A DNA stretch of 64,000 nt, from contig CAZYVI010000003.1 in assembly GCA_964651245.1 (NCBI GenBank), positions 1 to 64,000 of the forward strand. The letters are read 5' to 3'. The stretch comes from Avedoeria sp964651245. Lineage in GTDB: Bacteria; Chloroflexota; Anaerolineae; Epilineales; Epilineaceae. The notes beneath the pieces are model-generated. The model ran no database searches and was not told the origin of the DNA. It saw only the letters and a list, made by a program, of their open reading frames with translations. Below, piece by piece: positions 25,953 to 34,160 of the stretch (position 1 is its first letter; each line of letters starts with the position of its first letter). Both the position numbers and the translations under genes were made by a program.

Positions 25953-26513
25953 GTGAACGTTCTGGCCGTCTACGGATCGAACTATGGGCAGGCCGAGGCG
26001 GTCGTGCGGCGAGTGGCCGCGGTGCTCGAGGCCCGCGGGCACACCGTCGACGTCGTCCGCGGCGACGCGGCGGCCAGGTCGGCGGTGGCCGACCACGACG
26101 CCGTCGTCGTCGCGGCGTCGATCATCGTCGGCCGCTACCAGGGCTACATCCGGTCGTTCGCCAAGCGTCACCGCGCGGCGCTGAGCGACCGCCCGACCGC
26201 GTTCCTCTCGGTCAGCGGCGCCGGTCCGGAGTCGTCGGCCGCCTGGCGCGCCGAGGCCGAGCGCTACGTGTCGGCCTTCGTGGCCGAGACCGGCTGGCAG
26301 CCGCGCTGGACGGCGACCTTTGCCGGGGCGCTGCGCTTCCGGCGCTACGGGCTTGTCACGCGCTGGATCATGCAGCGGATCAGCCGCCAGAAGGGCGGTC
26401 CCACCGACACCTCCCAGGACTACGAGTTCACCGACTGGGACGCCGTCGACCGCTTCGGGGCGATGCTGGCGGAGGGGCTGGCCGGCGGCGGCGGACCCGC
26501 GACGCCCGCCTAG
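25953..26513 (+). CDS. hemG: HemG-type flavodoxin (menaquinone-dependent protoporphyrinogen dehydrogenase-like)
   Basis: A 186-residue flavodoxin-fold protein close to E. coli HemG in layout. The FMN phosphate loop is GSNYGQAEA (residues 8-16). It also has DAVVVAASIIVGRYQGYIRS, the long loop segment FAGALRFRRYGLVTRW and the family C-terminus GGPTDTSQDYEFTDWDAV. HemG oxidises protoporphyrinogen IX to protoporphyrin IX with menaquinone as acceptor in haem synthesis. Oxidoreductases of similar build exist, and no other haem gene lies nearby. Start GTG at 25953, with AGGAGG 6 nt upstream. Confidence 0.85.
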   Translation: MNVLAVYGSNYGQAEAVVRRVAAVLEARGHTVDVVRGDAAARSAVADHDAVVVAASIIVGRYQGYIRSFAKRHRAALSDRPTAFLSVSGAGPESSAAWRAEAERYVSAFVAETGWQPRWTATFAGALRFRRYGLVTRWIMQRISRQKGGPTDTSQDYEFTDWDAVDRFGAMLAEGLAGGGGPATPA

Positions 26514-26576
26514 CCGGCGGCGCACGGCGCCCGCGGCGGCCGCGCGAGCCCGGCCGTCCGCCCCGGCGCGCCGTGT

Positions 26577-26582
26577 TAGAAT
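26577..26582 (+). promoter_or_regulatory. -10 element placed for a leaderless purD operon mRNA
   Basis: TAGAAT ends 6 nt before the purD ATG at 26589 (gap CGCCCC, no ribosome binding site). Confidence 0.5.
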
Positions 26583-26588
26583 CGCCCC

Positions 26589-28004
26589 ATGCCCCCCGCC
26601 TCTGCTGCCGCCCCGCCCGCCCGCGTCCTCGTCGTCGGCTCCGGCGGCCGCGAGCACGCCCTGGCCTGGGCGATCGCCCGCTCGCCGGCGGTCGAGCGCG
26701 TCGTCGTTGCGCCGGGCAACGGCGGCACAGCGGACGAGGCGAAGTGCCTGAACGCCGACGTCGGGGCCACCAATGTCGACGGCCTGGTGGCGCTGGCCGC
26801 GGCCCACGACGTCGACCTCGTCGTCGTCGGCCCCGAGGACAGCCTGGCGGCGGGGACGGCCGACGCGCTCGCCGCGGCCGGGCGCGCCGTCTTCGGCCCG
26901 ACGCGGGCGGCGGCGCAGATCGAGAGCAGCAAGCGCTGGTCGCGGGCGTTCATGGCCCGCCACGGCATCCCGCACCCGCGCTTCGTCGACACCCACGACC
27001 TCGACTTTGCGCTCGAGGCGGTCGACGACATCGCCACCGGCGGCGGGACCCACCCGGACCGCGGCTGCGTGGTCAAGGCCGACGGCCTGGCGGCCGGCAA
27101 GGGCGTCGTCGTCTGCGACAGCGTCGACGACGGGCGGGCCGCGGTGCGGTCGATCCTGCTCGACGGCCGGTTCGGCGCCGCCGGCGCCAGCGTCGTCGTC
27201 GAGGAGCGGATGACCGGGCCGGAGCTGTCGGTCATGGCCGTCACCGACGGCACGCGCTACCGGCTGTTGCCGCCGGCGCAGGACCACAAGCGCGTCGGCG
27301 ACGGCGACCGCGGGCCGAACACCGGCGGCATGGGCGCCTACGCGCCGGCCCCCATCGCCACACCGGCGCTCTTGGCCCATGTCGAGGCGACGATCATCGC
27401 CCCCACGCTGGCCGGCCTGCGGGCCGAGGGCGTGCCGTTCGTGGGCTGCCTCTACGCCGGCCTGATGCTGACGCCGGCCGACGACGCGACCGCTGGCACA
27501 CCGCGCACCGGCGCCGTCGACGGCGTCGTGCCCAAGGTGGTCGAGTTCAACGCCCGCTTCGGCGACCCCGAGACCCAGGTCCAGCTGCCGCTCGTCGCCA
27601 GCGACGTCGCCGTCCTCCTGGCCGCCGCCGCGGCCGGCGACGTGACGGCGGCGCCGTTCGCGCTCGCCCCCGGCGCCGCGGCGTGCGTCGTCCTGGCCGC
27701 GGCCGGCTACCCCGGGCCGGTGGCGTCCGGCGCGCTACTGGCCGGGCTCGAGGCGGCGGCGCGGCCGGGCGTGACGGTGTTCCATGCCGGCACCGCCCGC
27801 GCCGCCGACGGCGCGCTCGTCGCCCGCGGCGGCCGGGTGCTGGGCGTCACCTGCGCCGCCGCCGACCTGGCGGCGGCCGTCGACGGCGCCTACGCGGCGA
27901 TCGGGACCGAGCGCGGCGGCGTCGGCTTCGACGGGATGCACTACCGGCGCGACATCGCGCGGCGGGCGCTCGGGCCGGCCGCGACGCCGGCAGGGCGGCC
28001 GTGA
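26589..28004 (+). CDS. purD: Phosphoribosylamine-glycine ligase (GAR synthetase)
   Basis: Joins phosphoribosylamine and glycine with ATP, the second step of purine synthesis. The 471-residue ATP-grasp protein begins with the family motif VLVVGSGGREHALAWAI, has KADGLAAGKGVVVC in the ATP-binding region, the signature PPAQDHKRVGDGDRGPNTGG and GVGFDGMHYRRDIAR near the C-terminus. The C-terminal third carries Gly/Ala-rich loops but is complete. It is the first gene of purD-purP-purP2-purE-purC, and its TGA overlaps the GTG of the next gene. The transcript appears leaderless. Confidence 0.95.
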   Translation: MPPASAAAPPARVLVVGSGGREHALAWAIARSPAVERVVVAPGNGGTADEAKCLNADVGATNVDGLVALAAAHDVDLVVVGPEDSLAAGTADALAAAGRAVFGPTRAAAQIESSKRWSRAFMARHGIPHPRFVDTHDLDFALEAVDDIATGGGTHPDRGCVVKADGLAAGKGVVVCDSVDDGRAAVRSILLDGRFGAAGASVVVEERMTGPELSVMAVTDGTRYRLLPPAQDHKRVGDGDRGPNTGGMGAYAPAPIATPALLAHVEATIIAPTLAGLRAEGVPFVGCLYAGLMLTPADDATAGTPRTGAVDGVVPKVVEFNARFGDPETQVQLPLVASDVAVLLAAAAAGDVTAAPFALAPGAAACVVLAAAGYPGPVASGALLAGLEAAARPGVTVFHAGTARAADGALVARGGRVLGVTCAAADLAAAVDGAYAAIGTERGGVGFDGMHYRRDIARRALGPAATPAGRP

Positions 28005-29068
28005 CCCGGCCGCTCATCGCCACCCTCGGCAGCCACTCGGCGCTGCAGATCCTGCGCGGCGCCCACGACGAGGGCTTCGCCTGCGCCGCGATCGCGCCGG
28101 CGGGCAAGGACACGCTCTACCGCCGCTATCCGTTCGTCGACGAGGTGATCACGATCCCGTCGTACGACGCGTTCGCCGCCCTCGAGGACGAGCTGATCGC
28201 CCGAGAGGCGTTGCTGGTGCCGCACGGCAGCTTCGTGGCCTACCTGGGCGAACGGACGAACGCCACGCTGCGCACCGGCTACTACGGCAGCCGCGCCGTG
28301 CTGGCGTGGGAGGGCGACCGCGACCTCCAGCGCCGCTGGCTCACCGCCGCCGACGTGCCGATGCCCACCGGGTACGCGCGGCCCGACGACATCGGGCCGG
28401 GCGACTGGCCGGTCATCGTCAAGACCTTTGGCGCCGCCGGCGGCCAGGGCTACTTCCTGGCCCGCTCGCGCGGCCACCTCGACGACCAGCTGGCTGCGCT
28501 GGGCCACGACCGCTACACGATCCAGCGCTACGTCGTCGGCGTGACGCTCTACGTCCACTACTTCCAGTCGATCGTCCACGACCGGCTCGAGGTCCTGTCG
28601 ATGGACCGCCGCTACGAGACGAACGTCGACGGCCTCGGCCGGCTGCCGTGGCACGTCCAGCAGGCCATCGAGCCGGTGCCGAGCTACGTCGTCGTCGGCA
28701 ACAGCCCGCTGGTGCTGCGCGAGTCGATGCTCGAGGAGGCGTACCGGATGGGCGAGCGCGTCGTGGCCACGGCGCGCGACCTCATCGACCCGCGTGGCTT
28801 CTGGGGCCCGTTCTGCCTCGAGACGATCATTACCCCCGACCTGCGGTTCCACGTGATCGAGATCAGCTGCCGCATCGTCGCCGGCACGAACCTGTTCGTC
28901 GACGGCAGCCCCTACGCCGCCCTGTGGTTCGACGAACCGATGAGCACCGGCCGCCGCATCGCCCGCGAGGTGCGCGAGGCGGCGGCGGCGGGCCGCCTGG
29001 GCGAGGTCGTGACGGGGCACGTGCCGCGGTGGGCGGCGGGCGGCGCCATCGGGGAGGACGGGCGATGA
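28001..29068 (+). CDS. purP: PurP-type ATP-grasp ligase (formate-AICAR ligase-like), paralogue 1
   Basis: In archaea PurP makes FAICAR from AICAR, formate and ATP, replacing the transformylase half of PurH. This 355-residue protein follows the PurP layout throughout: IATLGSHSALQILRGA at the N-terminus, VPHGSFVAYLG, the ATP-grasp segment VKTFGAAGGQGYFLA, then DRRYETNVDGLGRLP, WGPFCLETIITPDLRFHVIE and the terminal ISCRIVAGTN. All main motifs of the archaeal enzyme are kept, so it is the better candidate for true activity. Start GTG at 28001 overlaps the purD stop (GTGA). Its own stop overlaps the start of paralogue 2 (ATGA). Confidence 0.87.
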   Translation: MTRPLIATLGSHSALQILRGAHDEGFACAAIAPAGKDTLYRRYPFVDEVITIPSYDAFAALEDELIAREALLVPHGSFVAYLGERTNATLRTGYYGSRAVLAWEGDRDLQRRWLTAADVPMPTGYARPDDIGPGDWPVIVKTFGAAGGQGYFLARSRGHLDDQLAALGHDRYTIQRYVVGVTLYVHYFQSIVHDRLEVLSMDRRYETNVDGLGRLPWHVQQAIEPVPSYVVVGNSPLVLRESMLEEAYRMGERVVATARDLIDPRGFWGPFCLETIITPDLRFHVIEISCRIVAGTNLFVDGSPYAALWFDEPMSTGRRIAREVREAAAAGRLGEVVTGHVPRWAAGGAIGEDGR

Positions 29069-30195
29069 CGACGTGGCTCGACGACCGCATCGCCGCCCTC
29101 GCCGCCGACCGGCTCACCGTCGCCACGCTCGGCAGCCACTCGGCGCTCGAGATCTGCCGTGGCGCCAAGCTCCAGGGCTTGCCGACGCTGGTGGTGACCG
29201 AGCACGGGCGGCACCGGACCTACACCGAGCACTTCGCGACCGACCCGGCCACCGGCGGCGGCTGCGTCGACGCCACGATCGTGGTCGACCGCTTTGCGTC
29301 GGTGCTGGCGCCGGAGGTGCAGGCGGCGCTCAACGAGCGGCATTGCGTCTTCGTGCCCCACCGCTCGTTCGAGGTCTACCTCAACGACTACGACGCGATC
29401 GAGCGCGACTTCCACGTGCCGCTGTTCGGCAACCGCCGGCTGCTGCGGATCGAAGAGCGCGAGGCCCACCCGAACCAGTACGACCTTCTGGACGCGGCCG
29501 GCATCCGGCACCCGCGCCTCTACGCCAGCCACAAGGACATCGACCGGCCGGTGCTCGTCAAGGTGCTGGAGGCGGCGCGCGGCTTCGAGCGCGCGTTCTT
29601 CGTCGCCCGCACGCCGGAGCACTTCGAGGCCGTGGCCGACGCCAAGCTGGCGGCCGGAACGATCACCGAGGCGGCGCTGCGCTCGGCGACGATCGAGGAG
29701 TTCGTCCTGGGGGCGCACGTGAACTTCAACTTCTTCGCCTCGCCACTGACCGGCCGCGTCGAGCTCCTGGGTACCGACACGCGCCGCCAGACGAACATCA
29801 GCGGCCTGGCGACGGTGCCGGCGGCGCTGCAGGCCGACATCCTCGACGTGATCGCGCCCAAGTACGAGGAAGCCGGCCACGTAGCGGTCACGGTGCTCGA
29901 GAGCATGCTGGAGGCGATCTTCGAGGCCGGCGAGCGTTTCGTCGAGGCGGCCGGCCGGCTCTACCCGCCGGGCGTCATCGGACCGTTCGCGCTGCAGAGC
30001 ATCGTCGTGCCGGGTCCGCCCAAGAAGGAGTTCGTCGTCGTCGACGTCAGCCCGCGCGTGCCGGGCTCGCCCGGCATCAGCGCCACGCCCTACAGCGCCT
30101 ACCACCACGGCCGCCCGGTCAGCGTCGGCGAGCGCATCGCCATGGAGCTCAAGGCGGCGGCGTACAAAGGGCGCCTCGGCGCGCTGTTGACCTGA
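29065..30195 (+). CDS. PurP-family ATP-grasp ligase, paralogue 2
   Basis: A 376-residue second PurP-family protein, translationally coupled to the first by an ATGA overlap. It keeps the opening VATLGSHSALEICRGAKLQG, the FGNRRLLRIEERE segment typical of archaeal PurP, EEFVLGAHVNFNFF, and GPFALQSIVVPG. It diverges at active positions: HGSF becomes HRSF, the Gly-rich ATP-grasp loop becomes EAARGFERAFF, and the C-terminal acidic strand reads FVVVDVSPRVPGSP. Archaea often carry PurP paralogues of unclear function, so this one may be a partner subunit, use another substrate, or be regulatory. I infer a purine role from the operon only. Confidence 0.85.
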   Translation: MTTWLDDRIAALAADRLTVATLGSHSALEICRGAKLQGLPTLVVTEHGRHRTYTEHFATDPATGGGCVDATIVVDRFASVLAPEVQAALNERHCVFVPHRSFEVYLNDYDAIERDFHVPLFGNRRLLRIEEREAHPNQYDLLDAAGIRHPRLYASHKDIDRPVLVKVLEAARGFERAFFVARTPEHFEAVADAKLAAGTITEAALRSATIEEFVLGAHVNFNFFASPLTGRVELLGTDTRRQTNISGLATVPAALQADILDVIAPKYEEAGHVAVTVLESMLEAIFEAGERFVEAAGRLYPPGVIGPFALQSIVVPGPPKKEFVVVDVSPRVPGSPGISATPYSAYHHGRPVSVGERIAMELKAAAYKGRLGALLT

Positions 30196-30219
30196 CCCTC
30201 GCCAAGTAGGAGACCGACC

Positions 30220-30756
30220 ATGTTCGCCCACCCCCAAGCCCGTGTCGCCATCCTCATGGGCAGCGACAGCGACCTCGGCGTGATGCGCGCCGCGGCCGAC
30301 GTCCTCGACCGCTTCGGCGTGGCCCACGAGGTGCGCTTCCTATCGGCCCACCGCTCGCCGGCGCAGACGGTGGCGTACGTGCAGGCGGCCGCCGCGGGCG
30401 GCGTTCAGGCGTTCATCTGCGGCGCCGGCATGGCCGCCCACCTGGCCGGCGTCGTGGCGGCCCACACCGTGCGGCCGGTCATCGGCGTGCCGCTGCGCAG
30501 CGAGTCGGCGGGGCTCAACGGCGTCGACGCGCTGTATAGTACGGTGCAGATGCCGCCCGGCATTCCGGTCGCCACCGTGGGCATCGGCCAGGCCGGCAAC
30601 GCGGCGCACCTGGCGCTGCAGATCCTGGCCCTGGGCGACGCCGACCTGGCCGCCCGGCTCGCAGCCCACCGCGCCGAGACGGCCGACACGCTGGTGGCCA
30701 AGAACGCGCGGCTGGACGCGGCCGGCATCGACGGTTACCTGACCCCCCGCCCGTAG
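30220..30756 (+). CDS. purE: 5-(carboxyamino)imidazole ribonucleotide mutase
   Basis: Moves the carboxyl group of N5-CAIR to C4, giving CAIR in purine synthesis. The 178-residue class I-like protein has the phosphate-binding GSDSDLGVM, SAHRSP, FICGAGMAAHLAGVVAAHT and the signature STVQMPPGIPVATVGIG. GGAG precedes the ATG at 30220. No purK is in the window, so whether it works with N5-CAIR (bacterial route) or AIR plus CO2 cannot be decided here. It sits 24 bp after paralogue 2 and 43 bp before purC. Confidence 0.94.
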   Translation: MFAHPQARVAILMGSDSDLGVMRAAADVLDRFGVAHEVRFLSAHRSPAQTVAYVQAAAAGGVQAFICGAGMAAHLAGVVAAHTVRPVIGVPLRSESAGLNGVDALYSTVQMPPGIPVATVGIGQAGNAAHLALQILALGDADLAARLAAHRAETADTLVAKNARLDAAGIDGYLTPRP

Positions 30757-30799
30757 GGGCGCCCCCCGGGGCTGTCCCCTCCCCGCAACGGATCGAACC

Positions 30800-31783
30800 A
30801 TGTCCCACCTGACCGACGACCTGGCCCGCCTCGCCGCCTCGCCGACGAACGACGTCCTGACCGTCGACCTGCCGTTGCCGGGCAAGCAGCAGGGCAAGGT
30901 GCGGGATATCTGGCTCGTCGGCGACCGCCGGATCATCGTCACGACGGACCGGCAGAGTGCGTTCGACCGCGTCGTCGGGACGGTGCCGTACAAGGGGCAG
31001 GTGCTGACGCGCCTGGCCCAGTGGTGGTTCGAGCGGACGGCCGACATCGTCCCCAACCACGTGATCAGCGTGCCCGACCCGAACGTCATCGTGGCCCGCA
31101 ACGCGCGCGTCTGGCCGGTCGAGATGGTCATCCGCGGCTACATCACCGGCGTCACGAAGACGGCGCTGTGGCACAACTACGCCCAGGGCAAGCGCCGCCT
31201 CTACGGCATCGACTTCCCCGACGGGCTGCGCAAGAACGAGCGGCTGCCCGAGCCGGTCCTCACACCGACCACGAAGGCCGCCTCGGGGGCGCACGACGAG
31301 ATGCTGACGCGCGACGAGATCCTCGCCGCCGATCTTGTGCCGGCCGACGTCTACGCCCGGATGGAGGACGTCACGCGCCGCCTTTTCGCCCGCGGGCAGG
31401 CCATGGCGGCCGAGCGCGGCCTGATCCTGGTCGACACGAAGTACGAGTTCGGCGACGTCGACGGCCAGCTGACGCTGATCGACGAGGTCCACACCGTCGA
31501 CAGCTCGCGCTTCTGGATGCTCGACAGCTACGCCGGTCGTTTCGCCGCCGGCGACGAGCCCGAGACGTTCGACAAGGAGTTCCTGCGCCGCTGGTACGTG
31601 GACGAGGCGGGCTACCGCGGCGACGGCGACCCGCCGCCGCTGCCGCGCGCCCTGGCCGAGCGGATGAGCCGCCTCTACATCGAGGCCTTCGAGCGCCTCA
31701 CCGGCGAAGCGTTCGTCCCCGACACCGCCGACCCGGCCGAGCGGATGGGGCTGAACCTGCGGGTGGCGGGGGTGTTGGGGTAG
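30800..31783 (+). CDS. purC: SAICAR synthetase
   Basis: Condenses CAIR with aspartate using ATP. The 327-residue length fits the longer (yeast ADE1-like) bacterial form. Motifs: GKQQGKVRDIWLVGDRRIIV, the signature RNARVWPVEMVIRGYITGV, LILVDTKYEFG and the C-terminal signature LIDEVHTVDSSRFW. Only a weak CGGA lies before the ATG at 30800. It is the last gene of the purine cluster on this strand before an opposing membrane protein gene. Confidence 0.95.
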   Translation: MSHLTDDLARLAASPTNDVLTVDLPLPGKQQGKVRDIWLVGDRRIIVTTDRQSAFDRVVGTVPYKGQVLTRLAQWWFERTADIVPNHVISVPDPNVIVARNARVWPVEMVIRGYITGVTKTALWHNYAQGKRRLYGIDFPDGLRKNERLPEPVLTPTTKAASGAHDEMLTRDEILAADLVPADVYARMEDVTRRLFARGQAMAAERGLILVDTKYEFGDVDGQLTLIDEVHTVDSSRFWMLDSYAGRFAAGDEPETFDKEFLRRWYVDEAGYRGDGDPPPLPRALAERMSRLYIEAFERLTGEAFVPDTADPAERMGLNLRVAGVLG

Positions 31784-31787
31784 GCGC

Positions 31788-32723
31788 CTAGGTGGGCGGC
31801 GTGACGAGTGACCGCGCGGTGGCCAGCACGACCAGCGGATCGGTCCAGCGCGGTAGGATCGAGCGCGTGCGACGGGCGTGGTCGGTAGCGACGACGTCGA
31901 TCACGAAGACGTCGCCGCCTCGGGTCGAAGCCCGCCGCTTGACGCACAGGTGTACGGCGCGGACTTCGGCGCGCGCGACATGCCACGAACGGCCCCCAGC
32001 GCGCCCGTTGATGCCGTTGTCGTCGATCGTCACGGCGACCGGGCGGTTGCCGTAGTCGCGGCGGACCTGCAGCGCGATCACCCACAACCCACCCAACCCG
32101 ACCGCCAGGCCGACAGCGAGCCCCGCCGCGCCGCCGAGGGCCGCGCCGACCGTGAAGGCGCCGCCGATCAGCATCGCCAAGAGGACGACGACGTAGGCGC
32201 CGGCTACCAGCCTGGCCGAGAGCGGCTGCCGGAACGTGACCGGCCGCGGCCGGGCGGGCACGGCATCCGGACAGGCGGCGAGGACGTCGTCGACCGCGCG
32301 GGCGAATCCGCCGAGGTGGTACGACAGCACCGCGAGCGCTCGCCCACCGTCGCCGCGCAGGACGAGCTGCTGCCGGATCCGCCGCACCTGCATCGCCCGC
32401 ACCGCCGACCACGGCAGCCACGCCGCCTCGGGCGTCGGCGCCCGGAAGCCATGCCGGGCGACCTCGATGCCGTTCGCCTTCCGGCGCGACGCGAGGACGA
32501 GGTGCGCCGCGCCAGCCGCGGCGGCGGCGGCGGCGCCGACGAGGCCGGAGGCGCGGACGCCGTCAACCCTGCCGCCCACGGCCCACCCCGCGATGATGAC
32601 CGCAAGGACGAGCCACCCGATGCCGAGGGCCGTCGCGAGGCTGACGGCGGTGGGATCGATGGTGTAGCGGCGGGGCACGTCAGGGGCTGCGGGGGTGACC
32701 AGCGCATCGTGCGAGACGGTCAT
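31788..32723 (-). CDS. Membrane protein with two PH-like cytoplasmic modules
   Basis: A 311-residue protein built as a duplication. Each half has a pair of hydrophobic helices (about 27-48 and 60-78; about 175-195 and 200-220) followed by a soluble beta-rich module. The modules compare as GFRAPTPEAAWLPWSAVRAM and DDNGINGRAGGRSWHVARAE, each with strand-turn-strand, a Trp, then a basic strand. This resembles bacterial PH-like domains that follow paired helices. No enzyme motif. The ATG at 32723 has a weak upstream site. It lies between purC and purM on the opposite strand and is divergent from purM, sharing the control region 32724-32937. Confidence 0.72.
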   Translation of the reverse strand: MTVSHDALVTPAAPDVPRRYTIDPTAVSLATALGIGWLVLAVIIAGWAVGGRVDGVRASGLVGAAAAAAAGAAHLVLASRRKANGIEVARHGFRAPTPEAAWLPWSAVRAMQVRRIRQQLVLRGDGGRALAVLSYHLGGFARAVDDVLAACPDAVPARPRPVTFRQPLSARLVAGAYVVVLLAMLIGGAFTVGAALGGAAGLAVGLAVGLGGLWVIALQVRRDYGNRPVAVTIDDNGINGRAGGRSWHVARAEVRAVHLCVKRRASTRGGDVFVIDVVATDHARRTRSILPRWTDPLVVLATARSLVTPPT

Positions 32724-32783
32724 GGCGTCCGCCTCCAGGCGGCGCAACGGCGACGGCGGACGGAGCGCGGCAGCCGCGGACGA

Positions 32784-32812
32784 TTGACCCCCTCGGGGCC
32801 CGCCGTTATGCT
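32784..32812 (+). promoter_or_regulatory. Promoter upstream of purM
   Basis: TTGACC (32784-32789), an exact 17-nt spacer and TATGCT (32807-32812) form a good sigma-70 promoter. It predicts a start near 32819 and a leader of about 120 nt to the chosen GTG start. Confidence 0.6.
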
Positions 32813-32937
32813 GCGGCCGTGGAAGCCATACGCGCATCGACCCACCGCGGTTTCAGCCCCCTCGACCGGCGCAGCCGGCGGGCGCATGGAGCGCAGCGTT
32901 GGAGAGGCCGCCACCGCGGCTCTGCCGGCGGTCGCCC

Positions 32938-34113
32938 GTGAGCGACCCCAGCCTGCGGCCGAAGCCGTCCGCGGCGGTGCCGCCCCCCCTCACCTACGCC
33001 CAGACCGGCGTCGACTACACCGCCCTCGACCCGGCCAAGGTCATGGCGCAGCGCGCGGCGGCCGCCACGGCCGGCGCGCTGACGCGGTTCGGGCTGGCCG
33101 AGGTGCCGGCCAGTCGGGGCGAGAGCGCGTACGTCTGGGACGAGGGCGACGCCTTCCGGGCGATGGTCATCGAGGGTCTGGGCACCAAGAACCTCGTCGC
33201 CGATGCCGTGCGCCCGATCACCGGGCGGTCGCACTACGAAGCGGTGGCCCAGGACACCGTGGCGATGATCGTGAACGACCTCATCGTCGTCGGCGCCGCG
33301 CCGCAGGTCGTGACGGCGTACTGGGCGGTGGGCGACGGGGCCTGGTTCGACGACCGCGTGCGGGCGAGCGATCTCGTCGACGGCTGGGCGGCGGCGTGCG
33401 CGATGGCCGGCGCCACCTGGGGCGGCGGCGAGACGCCGTCCCTGTCGGGCATCGTCGACCCGGCCACGATCGACCTGGCGGGGGCGGCGATCGGCGTCGT
33501 GGCGCCCAAGGCGCGGCTCGTTCTCGGCGACCGACTGGCGGCGGGCGACCGGATCGTCCTCGTCGCCAGCAGCGGCATCCACGCCAACGGCCTGAGCCTG
33601 GCGCGCCGGCTGGCCGAGCGGCTGCCGGACGGCTACGCGACCCCGCTCGACGCCGCGCCGGGCGACGCCGGCCCGCCGACGACGTACGGCGAGGCGCTGC
33701 TGGCCCCGACGCCGATCTACGCCGCCTTCGTCGCCGACGTGTTCGCGGCCGGCGTCGACGTCCACTACCTGGTCAACGTCACCGGCCACGGCTGGCGCAA
33801 GCTCATGCGGGCGCCGCGCGACGGCCTGCGCTACGTCGTCGAGGCGGTGCCGCCGGTGCCGGCCGTCCTCGCCTTCGTCCAGCGCCAGGCCGGGCTCGAC
33901 GACCGCGAGGCCTACGGCACGCTGAACATGGGCGCCGGCTTCGCCGTCTACGTCCCGCCGGCCGACGCCGCGGCCGTCGTCGCCGCGGCCGCCCGGCACG
34001 GCCTGGCGGCGTGGGACGCCGGCCGCGTCGAGGCCGGCGCGCGCGGCGTCGAGATCGCGCCGCTGGGCGTGGCGTACGACGGGGCGTCGCTGGCGGTGCG
34101 GGCGGGCGGCTAG
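32938..34113 (+). CDS. purM: Phosphoribosylformylglycinamidine cyclo-ligase (AIR synthetase)
   Basis: Closes the imidazole ring: FGAM plus ATP gives AIR. The 391-residue product has the PurM order: LTYAQTGVDYTALDPAK at the start, the Gly-Thr-Lys core EGLGTKNLVAD, the metal-binding AQDTVAMIVNDLIVVGAAP, WGGGETPSLSG, IVLVASSGIHANGLSLARRL and NVTGHGWRKLMRAP. Several motifs deviate slightly from E. coli PurM (for example GLGTK for GVGTK) but are complete. Start is uncertain: GTG 32938 matches the homology boundary, while a TTG at 32899 with GGAG upstream would add 13 residues. It lies 1.15 kb past purC and has its own promoter. Confidence 0.9.
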   Translation: MSDPSLRPKPSAAVPPPLTYAQTGVDYTALDPAKVMAQRAAAATAGALTRFGLAEVPASRGESAYVWDEGDAFRAMVIEGLGTKNLVADAVRPITGRSHYEAVAQDTVAMIVNDLIVVGAAPQVVTAYWAVGDGAWFDDRVRASDLVDGWAAACAMAGATWGGGETPSLSGIVDPATIDLAGAAIGVVAPKARLVLGDRLAAGDRIVLVASSGIHANGLSLARRLAERLPDGYATPLDAAPGDAGPPTTYGEALLAPTPIYAAFVADVFAAGVDVHYLVNVTGHGWRKLMRAPRDGLRYVVEAVPPVPAVLAFVQRQAGLDDREAYGTLNMGAGFAVYVPPADAAAVVAAAARHGLAAWDAGRVEAGARGVEIAPLGVAYDGASLAVRAGG

Positions 34114-34119
34114 CGGGCG

Positions 34120-34149
34120 GGCGCCCCGACCGCGCGCGGCCGGGGCGCC
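34120..34149. terminator. GC-rich hairpin between purM and a convergent gene
   Basis: GGCGCCCCG (34120-34128) pairs perfectly with CGGGGCGCC (34141-34149) in the 47-bp gap between convergent stops. No U tract; use as a bidirectional terminator is inferred from position. Confidence 0.4.
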
Positions 34150-34160
34150 GATCGCACGGT

